This document shows, in pieces, positions 45,862-56,655 of a DNA stretch of 64,000 nucleotides (the first letter of the stretch is position 1; each line of letters starts with the position of its first letter). The notes under the pieces are model-generated. The model ran no database searches. It worked only from the letters and a program-made list of their open reading frames with translations, and was not told where the DNA came from. The DNA is from Pezicula radicicola (taxonomy: Eukaryota > Ascomycota > Leotiomycetes > Helotiales > Dermateaceae), in the NCBI GenBank assembly GCA_003008705.1, contig PDUO01000015.1, positions 997,290 through 1,061,289 on the forward strand, read 5' to 3'. The translations under genes were made by a program, and so were the position numbers.

Positions 45862-48010
45862 GGTGCAGGCGAGAGTAGTGGTATTGAAGGTGTTAGGAGA
45901 GATGAGGGATGTAGAAAGAAGGATGTTTAAGGCCATCTTATATGTTTATTATTTTTGCCTCCTAGGTAGACTTGTCACCAGAGTTGCGATCCACAATTCA
46001 CACCCACCACCAGTAGTGAGTGGCTCAAGAGTATGGCCGAAGGTCGCCGTTGCTATTTCTTACAAGCCTATGAGTAGGTGCATCAGAAAGTTACAATCTC
46101 CGTTGTGACTGCATGGGAGGGACAAAGAGACAGCCGTATAGGGCAGTCCGTCCGTCTAAACTTTGGAAGCTTTGCTGCAAGGTACAGAAGGGAAGGAGGG
46201 ATTGAGTACTGTACGCCCCCCGGCGCAGCGTGCCCTTTTGTGTGCAAGTGCTAGAATGTCAAGGGCGGGAGTTGTGTCGCAAACGGTAGCCCAGTCCCGA
46301 ATGAAAGCTGGTGAAGCCTGTGAAATGGAACCATTGTCGGCACTGCATGCTGGGGCTGGCTCGGTTAGGAATGGCGGGGTTATGCGGGGTCAGGGCTTCC
46401 AGACTTTCTTCCACCAGAGCTACTGTACCCATATCATCTTGCAGATATACTGGCCCTATTACTGCAACGGATGCAACGGAGGAAATTTCAATGTGTGTCT
46501 CCTATCGGTCCGTCCCTCCTCAGTACTCGAGGCAACCAGTACTTCCTCGAGTGATGTAACATCTGTTTTCACCAGCTAGCCATGCTCCATCTAGACTCAC
46601 TAGACCGAGGTTTGAAGCCCAGGAACATTCAACCTAACTACCTACTGTACAGCACCACATAGTTTTTATCCATGTGAAGGAGGGGTTGCTCCTGTTTTAA
46701 CCATACTTCCCAGCTTGTTTTCTCTCGAAAACCAAGTGAAAAGCCTGATGCAGGACTAAAGTTCCACCGAGAATCACGCCGTTTATTACTCTAACTGATG
46801 CTTTTGCAATCTTCAACGCTTCTCCTGATCTTACAGAACACGTGTATCCCCATAGACTAATCTAGGGAATCCTTGTATGTCATCTGAACATGTGCAGTAG
46901 ATGCCGCTTCTACTTTTACAATGGCGCAAATCACGTCATGTCAAAATGCAGGTAGTATATTGTGACACGACTGGGAACATCTTGCTGATTGCTGATGTAC
47001 ATCAGTACACAAAGATGATATCGAAATAGAATATACGGGGGAGTGGCATCACCATTGAGAGCCTTGAATGGAGGGCATCGTGCTCTTCACCTGTGTAGTG
47101 CAACCGCCAGCCTTGAGCATGCCTACTTCTCAGCGACAGATAGCATAACTGGAAATGCAATCCATGAAACTCCAGGGTTGCTTGTGGTCATTATGCTGAG
47201 TATGACGGAGAACAGTGGAGCTGACAGTCCGCCCAAGAAAACAAACACACAGGCATATCACATCGGTCCGGCTTTCGAAAATATTAAATGATATTCAAAG
47301 TGTACATGGAATCAGAAGCTTATGGCTGGCAGGATCCATGCCATTACCATGGTACTAACCACGGCTGCATGTTACCACATCCATGAAGTCTCCCATCCCT
47401 TCTCCCATCTGTGTGCTCGTATGTCCCCATGTATGTCTTCGCAATCGATCTCCTCCCCGACGGTCATGCCCGCGATAGTGCCGTCGAAAATTTGCAATTG
47501 GCCTCGAATAGCCCCCCCCCCACCCCAAACTGTAAAACGTGGATGTAGACAGCCATGGCGGTATCTCGGAAAACCTCATTAGCCAACGGCCAGTAGGTCA
47601 AGAGTTGGAATATGGCGCCTTCAGTGCACTCCTCCACCGAGCTCAGCCTTTGACAGCGAGCTCAGGTTTCGGAACTGATTCGTCTTAGATCTGTCGATAG
47701 GATAACACCACATTTTACCTGTAGAGGCTGATGGCTCCATATGGGATCGAGCTGCTCAACACTCAACCTCACAACGAAGCCGCAAGCGGCAGTTGGAGGG
47801 AGCGTTGGGCACAAATCTGTGTTTGTAGAAGAGAAGGAAAAGAAAAGGCTGAGCGCAAAATAAATCTTTTAAGCCGCGATATTCGCTTAATGGGCGCTAG
47901 TCGCGGCTAGTGTTAGCGTTCTTTCCGCGCAGTTTGACCATATTGAGCCTCAACGCCACGACGACTTTTCACCTCAAAGCAGTCGACTGTATTTCGATAA
48001 GTATTACAAC
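45862..48010. other. Long divergent intergenic region
   Basis: About 2.1 kb between the divergent glucoamylase and Snu66 genes. Scattered short frames (for example 46163-46579 and 47043-47291) have no supporting features. A C-tract lies near 47512-47525. Glucoamylase regulation (AmyR/CreA) may act here, but I did not find an unambiguous site. Confidence 0.45.
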
Positions 48011-50053
48011 ATGACAGACGCAATCTCAATCGAAGAGACCAACCGCATGCGCGCGGCTCTGGGCTTAAAACCTCTACCGGTCCCAGGCGCGAGCGGTCCA
48101 GTCTTCAAAGAAGCACCAACCGGCCCCCCAGAAGAAGTAGCCAGCACGATCGAAACACGAGAAGCTGAGAGTTATGGCAACTATCGAAAGGCTCAAGAAG
48201 CGGAAGAGGCGAAGAAGAAGCGTGAAGCAAGAGCTACGGCCACGAGAAAGGCTATCGATGCTGCAAAACGCTTTGCAAAGCTCGAAGGCCAGGGACTTGG
48301 AGCTGCCGACGATGATGAGGACCTAGATGCCCGTGAGTGGCTGAAGAAACAAAAGAAGAGACAAAGGGATATTGAGAAGGCACGAAAGCTAGAAGAGGAA
48401 CTGGCAGACGCCGAGGCGGCTGCCGAGTATACTGCGAAAGACCTAGCTGGTGTTAAGGTCGGCCATGAGTTTGATACATTTGAGGAAGGAGAGGAGCAGG
48501 TTCTAACGCTGAAGGATACAACCATTGATGAGAATGAGGAGGAAGGTGATGAGCTTGAAAACTTGAACCTGCGCGAAAAAGAGAAATTAGCGGAGAAGCT
48601 AGAACTGAAGAAGAAAAAGCCAGTATACAATCCCAACGACGCTGAAGAGGGAGGCGCCATATTAGCACACTACGATGAAGATATAGAAGGCAAGAAAGGC
48701 GCGCGATTCACACTTGATGGCAAGGGGAGCACAACAGAGGCTAGTCTGGCGGTAGATGGAATTAAGCCAAAGCCCAAGGCTATCGCCTTCAGCCTTGATA
48801 TTCTAAGTGAGCGTTTCCTCTCCCTTGCGATTTCGAAAAATTTTATGCAAGGACTAACTTATTGTCCAGATGATGTACCTAAATCCGATTACTACGATCT
48901 CTCAGAGATCAAAGTGAAGAAGCCCAAGAAAAAAAAGGCAAAATCCACCCGTCAGAAAGCAGTTGATGAGGATGACATATTTCCAGTAGTTGAAGCTGCG
49001 GCTCCTGAAGAAACAGCTGGAGCAATGGATGTCGATCAACCAGCCGAGCCTACTAAAAAGCGAACCTTTAACGACATGTCCTTTGTCGATGATGATGATC
49101 TCCAGGCTTCTCTAGCGGCGCAGCGGAGGAACGCATTAAAGAAACGCCAGAAGCTCCGGCCAGAAGAGCTTGCCCAGAGATTGCGGGAAGAAGCATCAGC
49201 TACACCGGCTGCCGAAAACGAAACAGAGGAAGAAGAATCAGGTCTTGTCATTGATGAGACCTCTGAGTTCGTATCAAACTTGCAGAAGCCGTCGGCTCCG
49301 GAACGCAAAGCGAGATCAGCTTCGCGACCGACGGAAGGAGTCACAGCTATGGGTGCGGACTCCGATGATGAGGGCGATGTCAATATGGACCGATCATATG
49401 CCAATGTTGAAGATGAAGAAGACCTCAAAGCCAGACTTGAGCGCCAGGAGTCTGCCGAGGTCGACATAACTAATAATGGTTTGGAGGAGGAGGCCACTTT
49501 AGACCGAGGTCTTGGCTCCACTCTGAAGTTGTTGAAGGAGCGAGGCATCATACAGAAAGATGATTCTACTGATAAAAACGAGATATTTAGAAGGAAACAG
49601 CTATTCCTTGCTGAGAAACAACGTCGCGAAGCCGAAGCAGAACGAAAGGCCCGTATGCAGAGAGAGCGGGATCGCGCAACAGGGCGTCTTGACCGAATGT
49701 CTGCTCGTGAGAAGGAAGAATATGCCCGGTCACAGAACACGTATCGGGACCAGCAAGAATCTCGCCAACTTGCCGAGCACTTTAATAAAGACTACAAACC
49801 AAATGTCGAGCTTAAGTACATCGACGAGCATGGCCGAAGCATGAACCAAAAAGAAGCCTTCAAGCATCTTTCGCATCAGTTCCACGGTAAAGGAAGCGGG
49901 AAACAGAAGACCGAGAAGATGCTGAAGAAGATCGAGGACGAAAAGCGCAGGGAAGCTCAGAGTTCTCTCGATGGGAGCCAAATGGGTGGCATGTCTAGTG
50001 CAACGGCGCAACAACTGAAGAAGCAAAAGCAGGCCGGTGTGCGACTGGCTTAA
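48011..50053 (+). CDS. SNU66: SART-1/Snu66 family tri-snRNP protein
   Basis: Exons 48011-48806 and 48870-50053 give 659 aa. The start MTDAISIEETNRMRAALGLK is characteristic: Snu66/SART1 begins with a SIEETNKIRxxLGLKPL motif that contacts the U4/U6.U5 tri-snRNP. A long charged helical region follows (EAKKKREARATATRKA; KQKKRQRDIEKARKLEE), with VGHEFDTFEEGEEQVLTLKD (the conserved DLAGVKVGH motif). The C-terminus carries DRGLGSTLKLLKERGI and DEHGRSMNQKEAFKHLSHQF, both highly conserved in the family. The 63-nt intron (GTGAGC to CCAG, CTAAC branch) is a multiple of three and free of stops. The protein functions in pre-mRNA splicing in the nucleus. Its start lies about 2.1 kb from the divergent glucoamylase start. 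Confidence 0.93.
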   Translation: MTDAISIEETNRMRAALGLKPLPVPGASGPVFKEAPTGPPEEVASTIETREAESYGNYRKAQEAEEAKKKREARATATRKAIDAAKRFAKLEGQGLGAADDDEDLDAREWLKKQKKRQRDIEKARKLEEELADAEAAAEYTAKDLAGVKVGHEFDTFEEGEEQVLTLKDTTIDENEEEGDELENLNLREKEKLAEKLELKKKKPVYNPNDAEEGGAILAHYDEDIEGKKGARFTLDGKGSTTEASLAVDGIKPKPKAIAFSLDILSERFLSLAISKNFMQGLTYCPDDVPKSDYYDLSEIKVKKPKKKKAKSTRQKAVDEDDIFPVVEAAAPEETAGAMDVDQPAEPTKKRTFNDMSFVDDDDLQASLAAQRRNALKKRQKLRPEELAQRLREEASATPAAENETEEEESGLVIDETSEFVSNLQKPSAPERKARSASRPTEGVTAMGADSDDEGDVNMDRSYANVEDEEDLKARLERQESAEVDITNNGLEEEATLDRGLGSTLKLLKERGIIQKDDSTDKNEIFRRKQLFLAEKQRREAEAERKARMQRERDRATGRLDRMSAREKEEYARSQNTYRDQQESRQLAEHFNKDYKPNVELKYIDEHGRSMNQKEAFKHLSHQFHGKGSGKQKTEKMLKKIEDEKRREAQSSLDGSQMGGMSSATAQQLKKQKQAGVRLA

Positions 50054-50937
50054 TGAAGTTCGATACGAGCGTTTTAGTCGAGTAATAAGCAGATATTGGG
50101 CAGAAAAGGTGCAACCTCCTTACACAGTACTTAGACTTATTCAACGCTGACAAAATACTGAAGAGCACGATGCCTGGCATGGTTATTTGCCATTCTTGAT
50201 ACAAGGTATTTATACAGCTTCCCGTGCTAACATAGGCCTTCTCCATTCGTGTCATTCCCTACTATAATTGTAGACACGCCGTCTTATTTGGGTCTGATAG
50301 TGGTCATGGACCCCTTGGCACTTACCAGCAAATCTCATGTTACAGGAGCGGTTGCAGCAAGGCCGTTGCCGCTCCCACTAGCATTTTCAATGTCCTATCT
50401 ACATGGCAATGCAAATTCTTGCCAGCTGCACCAAACAAACCCTTGTAATGTACAAAATGATTAACTCACCGTCGGCTTTGCCCAAGTTAAATCCGGTCGG
50501 CAATAAGGAGCACTAGGAATGAGGACGAAATTGTTAGGGCTAGGTTTCCACATAAGTAGTCATATCACTCATTAAACTCTTCGAAATATGCAAGTAGCTT
50601 TATTGTCTTCCTTTCCAGCCTATGTAATTATTAGTGTGCCAATATTGTAAAACATCGAGTTTTAAGAACAACTACCTGACCCCATTCCCACAAGGTTGCT
50701 CCCATGGACTCCAAATAGAGGCCGAAGTCAACCGTCACTGTCTAAAGCTTGCCAAGGCGTGCACCTGAGAAGCTTTCATGGCACGTCCATCTTCCAGTCG
50801 CTTACAATATAAGCGTTTCGCTTTCTGAGTCGAAGCATTTACTTCATCTTCACAGCAGACTCATCAACTTCCTCCGCATTTATTTTGCGCAGCCAGTGTA
50901 TGACCCACCAGATGCCCCGTATGTCCAGATTCAGTCT
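50054..50937. other. Intergenic
   Basis: About 0.9 kb between the convergent 3' ends of SNU66 and the SprT-like gene. No gene is supported. Confidence 0.45.
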
Positions 50938-51790
50938 TTAGAGTTCAGAAGTGACGGGCATCTTCCCTCCTGCTTGTATCTCTTCTACCATGCTCAGATG
51001 TCTGTCTAGATTCACGTCAAAGCTTAGGCATTGGGGCGACTCAGCTTCAAGGGCAATGCAATTTGCGATCTCTTGCCACACGAGGCCGTGGCCGTTTGTT
51101 AAATCGTCGTGGCAGTAGAGATCAAGGAAAGCATGAATCATTTCGTGCAGTAAACTTGAAATGTGTTGGTAGATACGGTCGCTGTACTTGCCGACTTGCG
51201 CATATATAGTAATCACACAGCTTCAATTCAGAGTCAGTACTGTCTTATGTATTACGTCGTTGAAGGAAATAGTACTTTCTGTAAAGGCAGGCGGAGTCTT
51301 TATAGAGGAAACATGACAGAGATTTTGTATGAAAGTGTGTAACGAGCCAATATACATACAATGGTCTTCCAGCTCTGCACCGTGGGTGTCGGTCCAAAAA
51401 GAAATCTTGAGGTCCATATTGACAACATAAAGCTAGGGCATGTATAGCGCGTCCGGCACTCTGAGTACCCCACTCCAATTGACAATTTCTCTCAAGAACT
51501 CCGTTGAAAAAGATACCGTCGAATATTTCGAACCACTTCTTCAAGTCGGCGAAGTTCTCTGTGTCTGAGAGGCTCCAAGAGCCTTCTGACTTGAAACGAG
51601 CGAGACCGTCCTTCTGCGTCTGTGTCCTTTGTTCATCGCGTCTGCGGATAAGGGTGCAAGGAGCCTTTGATAGTTGAGGTCCCGAGTATCCAAAGAAATC
51701 TAGTTGCCCTTCTAAAAGATTTTCTAATGCCCAATGATCTGGAACCTCGCATGAACCGTGGGTTCTTTCTTGCCAAGGCCGTAAATCCAT
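50938..51790 (-). CDS. SprT-like zinc metalloprotease-domain protein
   Basis: Exons 51790-51360 and 51220-50938 (139-nt intron, GTATGT to AAG) give 237 aa. The N-terminal part is charged (DLRPWQERTHGS; LIRRRDEQRTQTQKDGLARF). The SprT region begins around LKKWFEIFDGIFFNGVLERN and CQLEWGTQSAGRA. Exon 2 has the zinc-protease motif LLHEMIHAFLDLY (HExxH) and a following NGHGLVWQEIAN, where the third metal ligand is expected. SprT/Spartan-like proteins digest DNA-protein crosslinks or act in unknown fungal processes; this one lacks the long C-terminal zinc-finger and PCNA parts of Spartan, so it belongs to the shorter fungal SprT-like group. The joint QDFFLDRHPRCRAGRP-FCVITIYA is my inference and the less certain part of the model. 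Confidence 0.75.
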
Positions 51791-52725
51791 TATCTTGGAA
51801 GCTGAGGGTGGGATCTTCTATTGAGCTAGATCTTGTTAGCTAGAAATGATGTTGAGGAGCTTTCGAAGGTAAGTTGCTGGATGATGGGTTACTTTTGAGG
51901 TTTCAAGAGATAGGGAAGGATGTTGAGTGTGTAATTTATATTCAGCTATTAACCAGCACCAATAGTGAATCAGACTAGCTATCAATCAATAGTACGCATT
52001 CACCAACAATTATCTTTTGATTCACATTTCCTGTCTGCTAGGTAGGGATTCAAATAATGAAGACTTCCTAAAACCATTTTTCATTCTCATCAAGCTTAAC
52101 TCCAGTACGAATTGCTTTATAAGAGATCATTTCAATTACGGCAACTGAGTTGCCTAGGTCAGCTTAGTTACCGAAATCAAGTGAGTTACCCAAATCAAGT
52201 GAGTTACTCAACTCCATCTCCTATGTCTGAATAGATAACTATTCAAAATGATCTCTTATAACCCAATTAGTACGGTATTAGAAGGTCCTGTTCATCAAAT
52301 ACTTCTAAGTCACATGGGACTGATAAAGCCATCGCTATTTGAGGGTGCTATTTATAACTTTGCGTAAGTGTATATGGAATTAAACCCTTTTTCTTCTTCG
52401 AGGCAGCTGTTAAAGTACTACAACCTAAAGTACATAACCTCGTTCGTCATTGTGCAGTAATGCATCATTATCAATCAACACAGTAAAAGGCTAATATACT
52501 TTTACAGAGACAACATCAAACATTTATCATGTAATTCTTTTATAAAAAAAGACTAATCGCAATTTGTACATGTCCACAAATAATTTCTTTCAATCATCGA
52601 CACTCAAAACAAAGATATAGAACAAAGAAAATAACGCCATGTCCTAAATCCGAGGCCAGCTCAGATCACATACTTACCTACTCGCAAATCGAGACCTTAC
52701 CTCGAAACCCAGCCTATGGTTTTTC
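51791..52725. other. Intergenic with a MITE-like element
   Basis: About 0.9 kb, AT-rich, holding the terminal-inverted-repeat element at 52105-52273 and otherwise no gene. Confidence 0.5.
52105..52273. mobile_element. MITE-like element, 169 bp, with 28-bp imperfect terminal inverted repeats
   Basis: The left end (52105-52132) and the reverse complement of the right end (52246-52273) agree at 25 of 28 bases, with an uninterrupted 16-bp core TTATAAGAGATCATTT. The interior carries two 18-bp tandem copies of AAATCAAGTGAGTTACYC plus related GTTACC units. There is no coding capacity, which is typical of a non-autonomous DNA transposon. I could not define a target-site duplication by eye. A second copy lies at 53803-53928. 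Confidence 0.75.
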
Positions 52726-53421
52726 TCAACGTGAAGAAGCAGCCACTCCCTCAGCTAGAACGCTATGCATAAAAGAGAAAGGAGCATCACCCTCAGGAAT
52801 AGCAATGAAAACCGGTGCCACAATGGGTGCCACAATCTCCACAGCCTCCAAAACACCATCAATCTGAGGTCGAGGGAACCAAGGCATCAACCAGCTCAGG
52901 GTATTAAACACTACGAATCCCAAAACTGTTAAAAATCCTCCCCAGAAAACGGTGTAAGACATAAGACCCGCCAAGGCGCTGAGCAGCCAAAGCAGAATTG
53001 ATACACCTCTAATTTGAGTACAAAAGAATTGCTTCAGGAGACCGAATATTGTTTGGAGTACTTTTAGTAGGGGTGTTGGGATTGGTAGTAATGGTTCGCC
53101 TGATTCGTGGGCATAGGGATCGTGGAATACGACTTTTGGGTTTTCTTTCTCGTTTGTTGACTTCCCAGTGGTTGAGGTTGAACTCGATGGAGATGAATTC
53201 GATGTAGTCGAGTTCGGTGTACTTGAGTTCGATGTAGCTGAATTTGATGCAGTTGGGCTCGATGTATTTGAACTCGAGGTTTTCGGATCTTCAACGAGTT
53301 TTTTACTATAGAATTTTGCTTGTTCACTATAGAAAGATGTGGGTGCTTCGCGAGGTGGGAGGATTGGCCAGCGCCGCATGTGGGTGATGCAACGGCACCC
53401 GGGAGGACATGGTTGAATCAT
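52726..53421 (-). CDS. Hypothetical membrane protein with Ser/Thr/Asn repeat
   Basis: A single exon of 231 aa starting MIQPCPPGCRCITHMRRWPI. A Cys-rich start is followed by a low-complexity Ser/Asn/Thr tract (about 47-88; units such as SNSSTPNSTT) encoded by imperfect 18-bp repeats at about 53160-53280. Then come two or three hydrophobic segments (LLKVLQTIFGLLKQFF; SILLWLLSALAGLMSYTVFW; FLTVLGFVVFNTLSWLMPWF). The end is APIVAPVFIAIPEGDAPFSF. I recognise no family. It sits in an AT-rich region with other orphan membrane proteins and mobile-element ends, so lineage-restricted origin is likely. Confidence 0.65.
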   Translation of the reverse strand: MIQPCPPGCRCITHMRRWPILPPREAPTSFYSEQAKFYSKKLVEDPKTSSSNTSSPTASNSATSNSSTPNSTTSNSSPSSSTSTTGKSTNEKENPKVVFHDPYAHESGEPLLPIPTPLLKVLQTIFGLLKQFFCTQIRGVSILLWLLSALAGLMSYTVFWGGFLTVLGFVVFNTLSWLMPWFPRPQIDGVLEAVEIVAPIVAPVFIAIPEGDAPFSFMHSVLAEGVAASSR

Positions 53422-54423
53422 GTTTGCTAATTGTTTTGTTGTAATATATGTGTTATAAGAAGAAGCACAAGAAAAGGACCTGCCTTGTGTATGTGGTATT
53501 AGTTTGGGTTTGTTGTCTATTGTTTTTCTGGTCGGGGTTGCTTCTGCTATTTATCTACAGGACACGCTCTTTCATCACTTTATAGGGCTTAATAAATGAT
53601 TCTCTTTGATCATAAAATCATTGTATTCCGTAAATAGATTCTACAGGCTTGTATTTCTATAAAAAGATCCTTTACAAAAGAACATAAGGAAAAGATCTAA
53701 AATGGGATTCTCTTTGTCTGCTGGCATCTCGGCATCGTTTGCGTCGCTTAGGCAAACCACTTCATCCCAAAGTCTGCAAGACATCTTTGTTCACTTAGTA
53801 CAGTACCTCGGTAATTGCTTTGCAGGATATAGTTTTTTTTAACAACGATCTATCTAAATAACTCACCTGATTTAAGTTACTTAGTATATAGCCCCAATTA
53901 AAATGATGTCTTATAAAGCAATTTGCACAGTAACCTAATCGCCAGTTTGTTTTCCACAACCTCACAATTCAAAAGAAACAGAGCTCGCCGGTCTTGTGCT
54001 CTTTCTACCACTTTTCCTCTCCCCCAGAAACGGTTCATATTTAGAACACGGGATATGAATATCAAGAAAAATCGCCACACCGGATTGAAGTTTCGGGGGG
54101 TTTTGTTAGAAGACATTTTAGAAGATAAGAGTAAATTGATATGTTTCAAGACGTTGTCATAAAATTTTCAATTGTCAGATAGGAATATTGAGTTTTGTAT
54201 TTGTCCCATATATGCTTGCTACAATCTAGTTCAGCACAGATTATCTTTCTCCACATGACCATCTACATATACTTCTTCCACACCTTCATCCATCTCTGAA
54301 ATAAGTATATATCTCCTGTCCCACCTCATCTCATCATCGTCATCAACCCATCCCGCATGCTACAGCGCTCTTCGCCTCCTTAATTCTTCGACAGAAAAAC
54401 ATGCGTACCCTCTCACAACCACT
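53422..54423. other. Intergenic with second MITE copy
   Basis: About 1 kb, AT-rich. It holds the MITE-like copy at 53803-53928. Frames near 53898-54162 on both strands are not supported as genes. Confidence 0.5.
53803..53928. mobile_element. Second, degenerate MITE-like copy
   Basis: The right end 53901-53928, read on the minus strand, matches the left terminal repeat of the 52105-52273 element at 25 of 28 bases. The left end (from GTAC at 53803, with AATTGCTTT) is more diverged. The interior shares an AGTTACTTAG/AACTCACCTG pattern but is about 40 bp shorter. Confidence 0.6.
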
Positions 54424-54669
54424 TTAAAGATAGTACCAAGTTCTACCCTGCAAGAGTGGCAAGTTGTCCTCATCCTTTTGCGTCAAACCATTGGTCAACC
54501 TCCTTCCTAAATCTTTCGCTTTCTCCTTCAAATTCCTCAGCCATTTCCGCAATCTCTCGAACTTCCCTGGTTGCTTTTGTGGTTTTATCGTGCCATCCTT
54601 GTGTGATTTATGGAGCTTGTTAGGGGTATGTTTAGGGGTGCTTTTTGGGTGTTCTTCGTAATTGGTCAT
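54424..54669 (-). CDS. Small basic hypothetical protein (81 aa)
   Basis: A single frame, starting MTNYEEHPKSTPKHTPNKLH, very rich in Lys/Arg (KFERLRKWLRNLKEKAKDLG could form an amphipathic helix), ending QKDEDNLPLLQGRTWYYL. No family is recognised. Short and without splice evidence; the biased composition and even helix make it plausible, but it could be chance. Confidence 0.35.
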   Translation of the reverse strand: MTNYEEHPKSTPKHTPNKLHKSHKDGTIKPQKQPGKFERLRKWLRNLKEKAKDLGRRLTNGLTQKDEDNLPLLQGRTWYYL

Positions 54670-55262
54670 TATGTTGTCTTCGTTAGGGATTGGTATGAAA
54701 ACTGGCGAGGTAATGTAAGTGATAGTGTAGTAAAATCTTGCAATTTCGTCCCTCGTTATATCTCATCATTTTTAAGTTATATTAAATTTTGATTTCCTGG
54801 GTCTCTTCTGTTGTCTTGCAATTGTGCCAGTTGTCTCTTACTTCCAAATTCTGATCTCTTTATTGAGAATAACAAAGGCCTCAGTGAGACCAAGAGTTCA
54901 TTCTTTTGTATTATTGCTTTCCCATGTCTTTCAACACACACCAATGCTCATCCCCAAACTCTATGAGACATAGAATCCTTTCTTCCTTTGTTCTCAAATT
55001 AGCCACCTGAAACCAGAACAAACAACTGACTGAAAGTTGCACCAAAACCTGTGGTGAAGCGAGCGACTGCTTTTCGTCGGTCAGTTTCGCCGTCCTAGCA
55101 ACCAAGAATGGTTAAAGAAAGAAACATAACGCAGACCAACAAAGAATTTTGTGAAGAACAATACCTCTGTCTACATCTCAAAAGGTGCCTATGCCGCCAG
55201 ATCAACTTTACCCAACTAAACACGCTCTACACGAAAGTCAAGACCACAAAATATCCATCAAA
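54670..55262. other. Intergenic
   Basis: About 0.6 kb, no gene seen. Confidence 0.45.
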
Positions 55263-55550
55263 ATGCCTACAACACGCTCAGAAAAGTCCCCCTCCACAAC
55301 AGCAGGTGCGGAGGAGAAGTCAGCCTCAGACCAAGAACCAACATCACCCAAGCCCAAAGAACCCAAACTTCCAGAGGCAATAATCTACAAGATTCCTAGT
55401 CTTTATCGACTTGGCACCTTTCGCTACGAGCTGGTATTCTACACTTGGGGAGAAAATGAAGGAGAAATCTACGAACATCGTACAGATGTTGATGATGCAA
55501 AATTGAAAGAACTGAAAGAGGATGGAATCAAGGTTAGGAGACGGAGGTAA
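55263..55550 (+). CDS. Small hypothetical protein (95 aa)
   Basis: A single frame starting MPTTRSEKSPSTTAGAEEKS; an in-frame ATG at 55191 is an alternative. A Pro/Lys-rich disordered N-terminus is followed by a compact end (IIYKIPSLYRLGTFRYELVF, then YTWGENEGEIYEHRTDVDDA) and a basic tail RVRRRR-like. The Tyr/Phe spacing suggests a small beta-hairpin domain. No family is recognised. Nearby AT-rich and repeat content suggests an accessory setting. Confidence 0.45.
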   Translation: MPTTRSEKSPSTTAGAEEKSASDQEPTSPKPKEPKLPEAIIYKIPSLYRLGTFRYELVFYTWGENEGEIYEHRTDVDDAKLKELKEDGIKVRRRR

Positions 55551-55954
55551 ATCCCCTTTTCTCGTTTTGTATCAATAATGGTGTTTTCAATCAAGAATCG
55601 AAAGCTTTAAGATCTGTAGATGAGTAAGAGAATTTCGCCCTTACAAATGACCAAGGTGATATCGCAGTATGGTGATTAGCAAGAACATATATGTATCAAA
55701 GTTACTCAACAACAACATAAGAATGCCAAGTCATGTACAGTAAAGTCAGTTACCCAAATCAACACAACTAGTTACCTAGCAAGTTTAAGTGAGACGCCTG
55801 AGTGAATTATTACGCTCATCGATAACTTCTACGGCAGGCACTTAGATATAGCCATGTGGCTGTGACAACATTACAAGGAACATATCATGATACCTATAGA
55901 TCTTCCCAGTACCCTCTCCGCAATAGCATTGAGAACATCCTCTTCTGGACCCGT
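55551..55954. other. Intergenic with MITE-internal-like sequence
   Basis: About 400 bp. The 15-mer AGTTACCCAAATCAA (near 55748) matches the interior repeat of the element at 52105-52273, and other AGTTAC units occur nearby. No terminal repeats were found, so this is at most a fragment. Confidence 0.4.
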
Positions 55955-56655
55955 TTAACGAGAAGTAGAAGTTTCGCAGCTGCTTTCAGGCGTATTCACA
56001 TTCCCATTACTTCCTCCCTCCGTCTCCTCATCTTCTTCCAGATCATAAACAGTCTCTTCTGGAACCATCTCCCCTTCTTCCATCTCAAAATTTTCATGAT
56101 CCTTGACCTTTGCATCCTCATAGTATGAATCGTACCAGAGCGCCAACATCATGGAAGCCATAAGAAAAGAAATCTGTGGAAGAAAAGTAGACCAGTGGGC
56201 TTCGTATACAAAGATCATCACAAGATTGTAGAAAATTGAATATGTTGTTGTTGATATAGCCCAAAGAGCCCAAAGATTTCCCATTTCGCTAATCTTGTCG
56301 TCAGTATATGCTACGCGGTATGGGGGATGAATAAAAGCGAAGGGAAAGTAAGGGTAAGGGTAGTGGGCGTGAGGCGACATACTCTGAGTTGATCTTAGAA
56401 TACTTGTTCATAGAATAGTTATGCCAACAGTATCCGAGAATGATATGCGGGGTTTGGGCCAAGATATGTAGTATGTAGTTGATGCCTGCAACATCATAAT
56501 GTTGGAATACTAGGAAGTTGAGTGAGAAGTTGGCAATGACTGTGGCACGCCACACTATCCAGACTGGCGCATTGTAGTCTCGGTTGAGGAGGAATCTATA
56601 CTTTTATTAATAAGATAATTGAATGTGACACATAAAATACCTACGGGAAGAACAT
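55955..56655 (-). CDS. Hypothetical multi-span membrane protein
   Basis: Three exons, 56655-56645 (an 11-nt start exon, MFFP), 56595-56383 and 56288-55955, give 185 aa in an unbroken frame. Hydrophobic segments: APVWIVWRATVIANFSLNFL, GINYILHILAQTPHIILGYC, LWALWAISTTTYSIFYNLVM and STFLPQISFLMASMMLALWY, so about four spans. The C-terminus is acidic and Glu-rich (DLEEDEETEGGSNGNVNTPE). No family is recognised. All introns have good ends (GTAGGT/TATAG and GTATGT/GATTAG). The tiny first exon is the least certain part; the rest is well supported by splice agreement. Confidence 0.6.

Noticed and set aside
45862..45936. Upstream in-frame ATG of the glucoamylase (MALNILLSTS...)
   Set aside because: ATG 45861 gives a normal signal peptide at the N-terminus; the extension would bury it.
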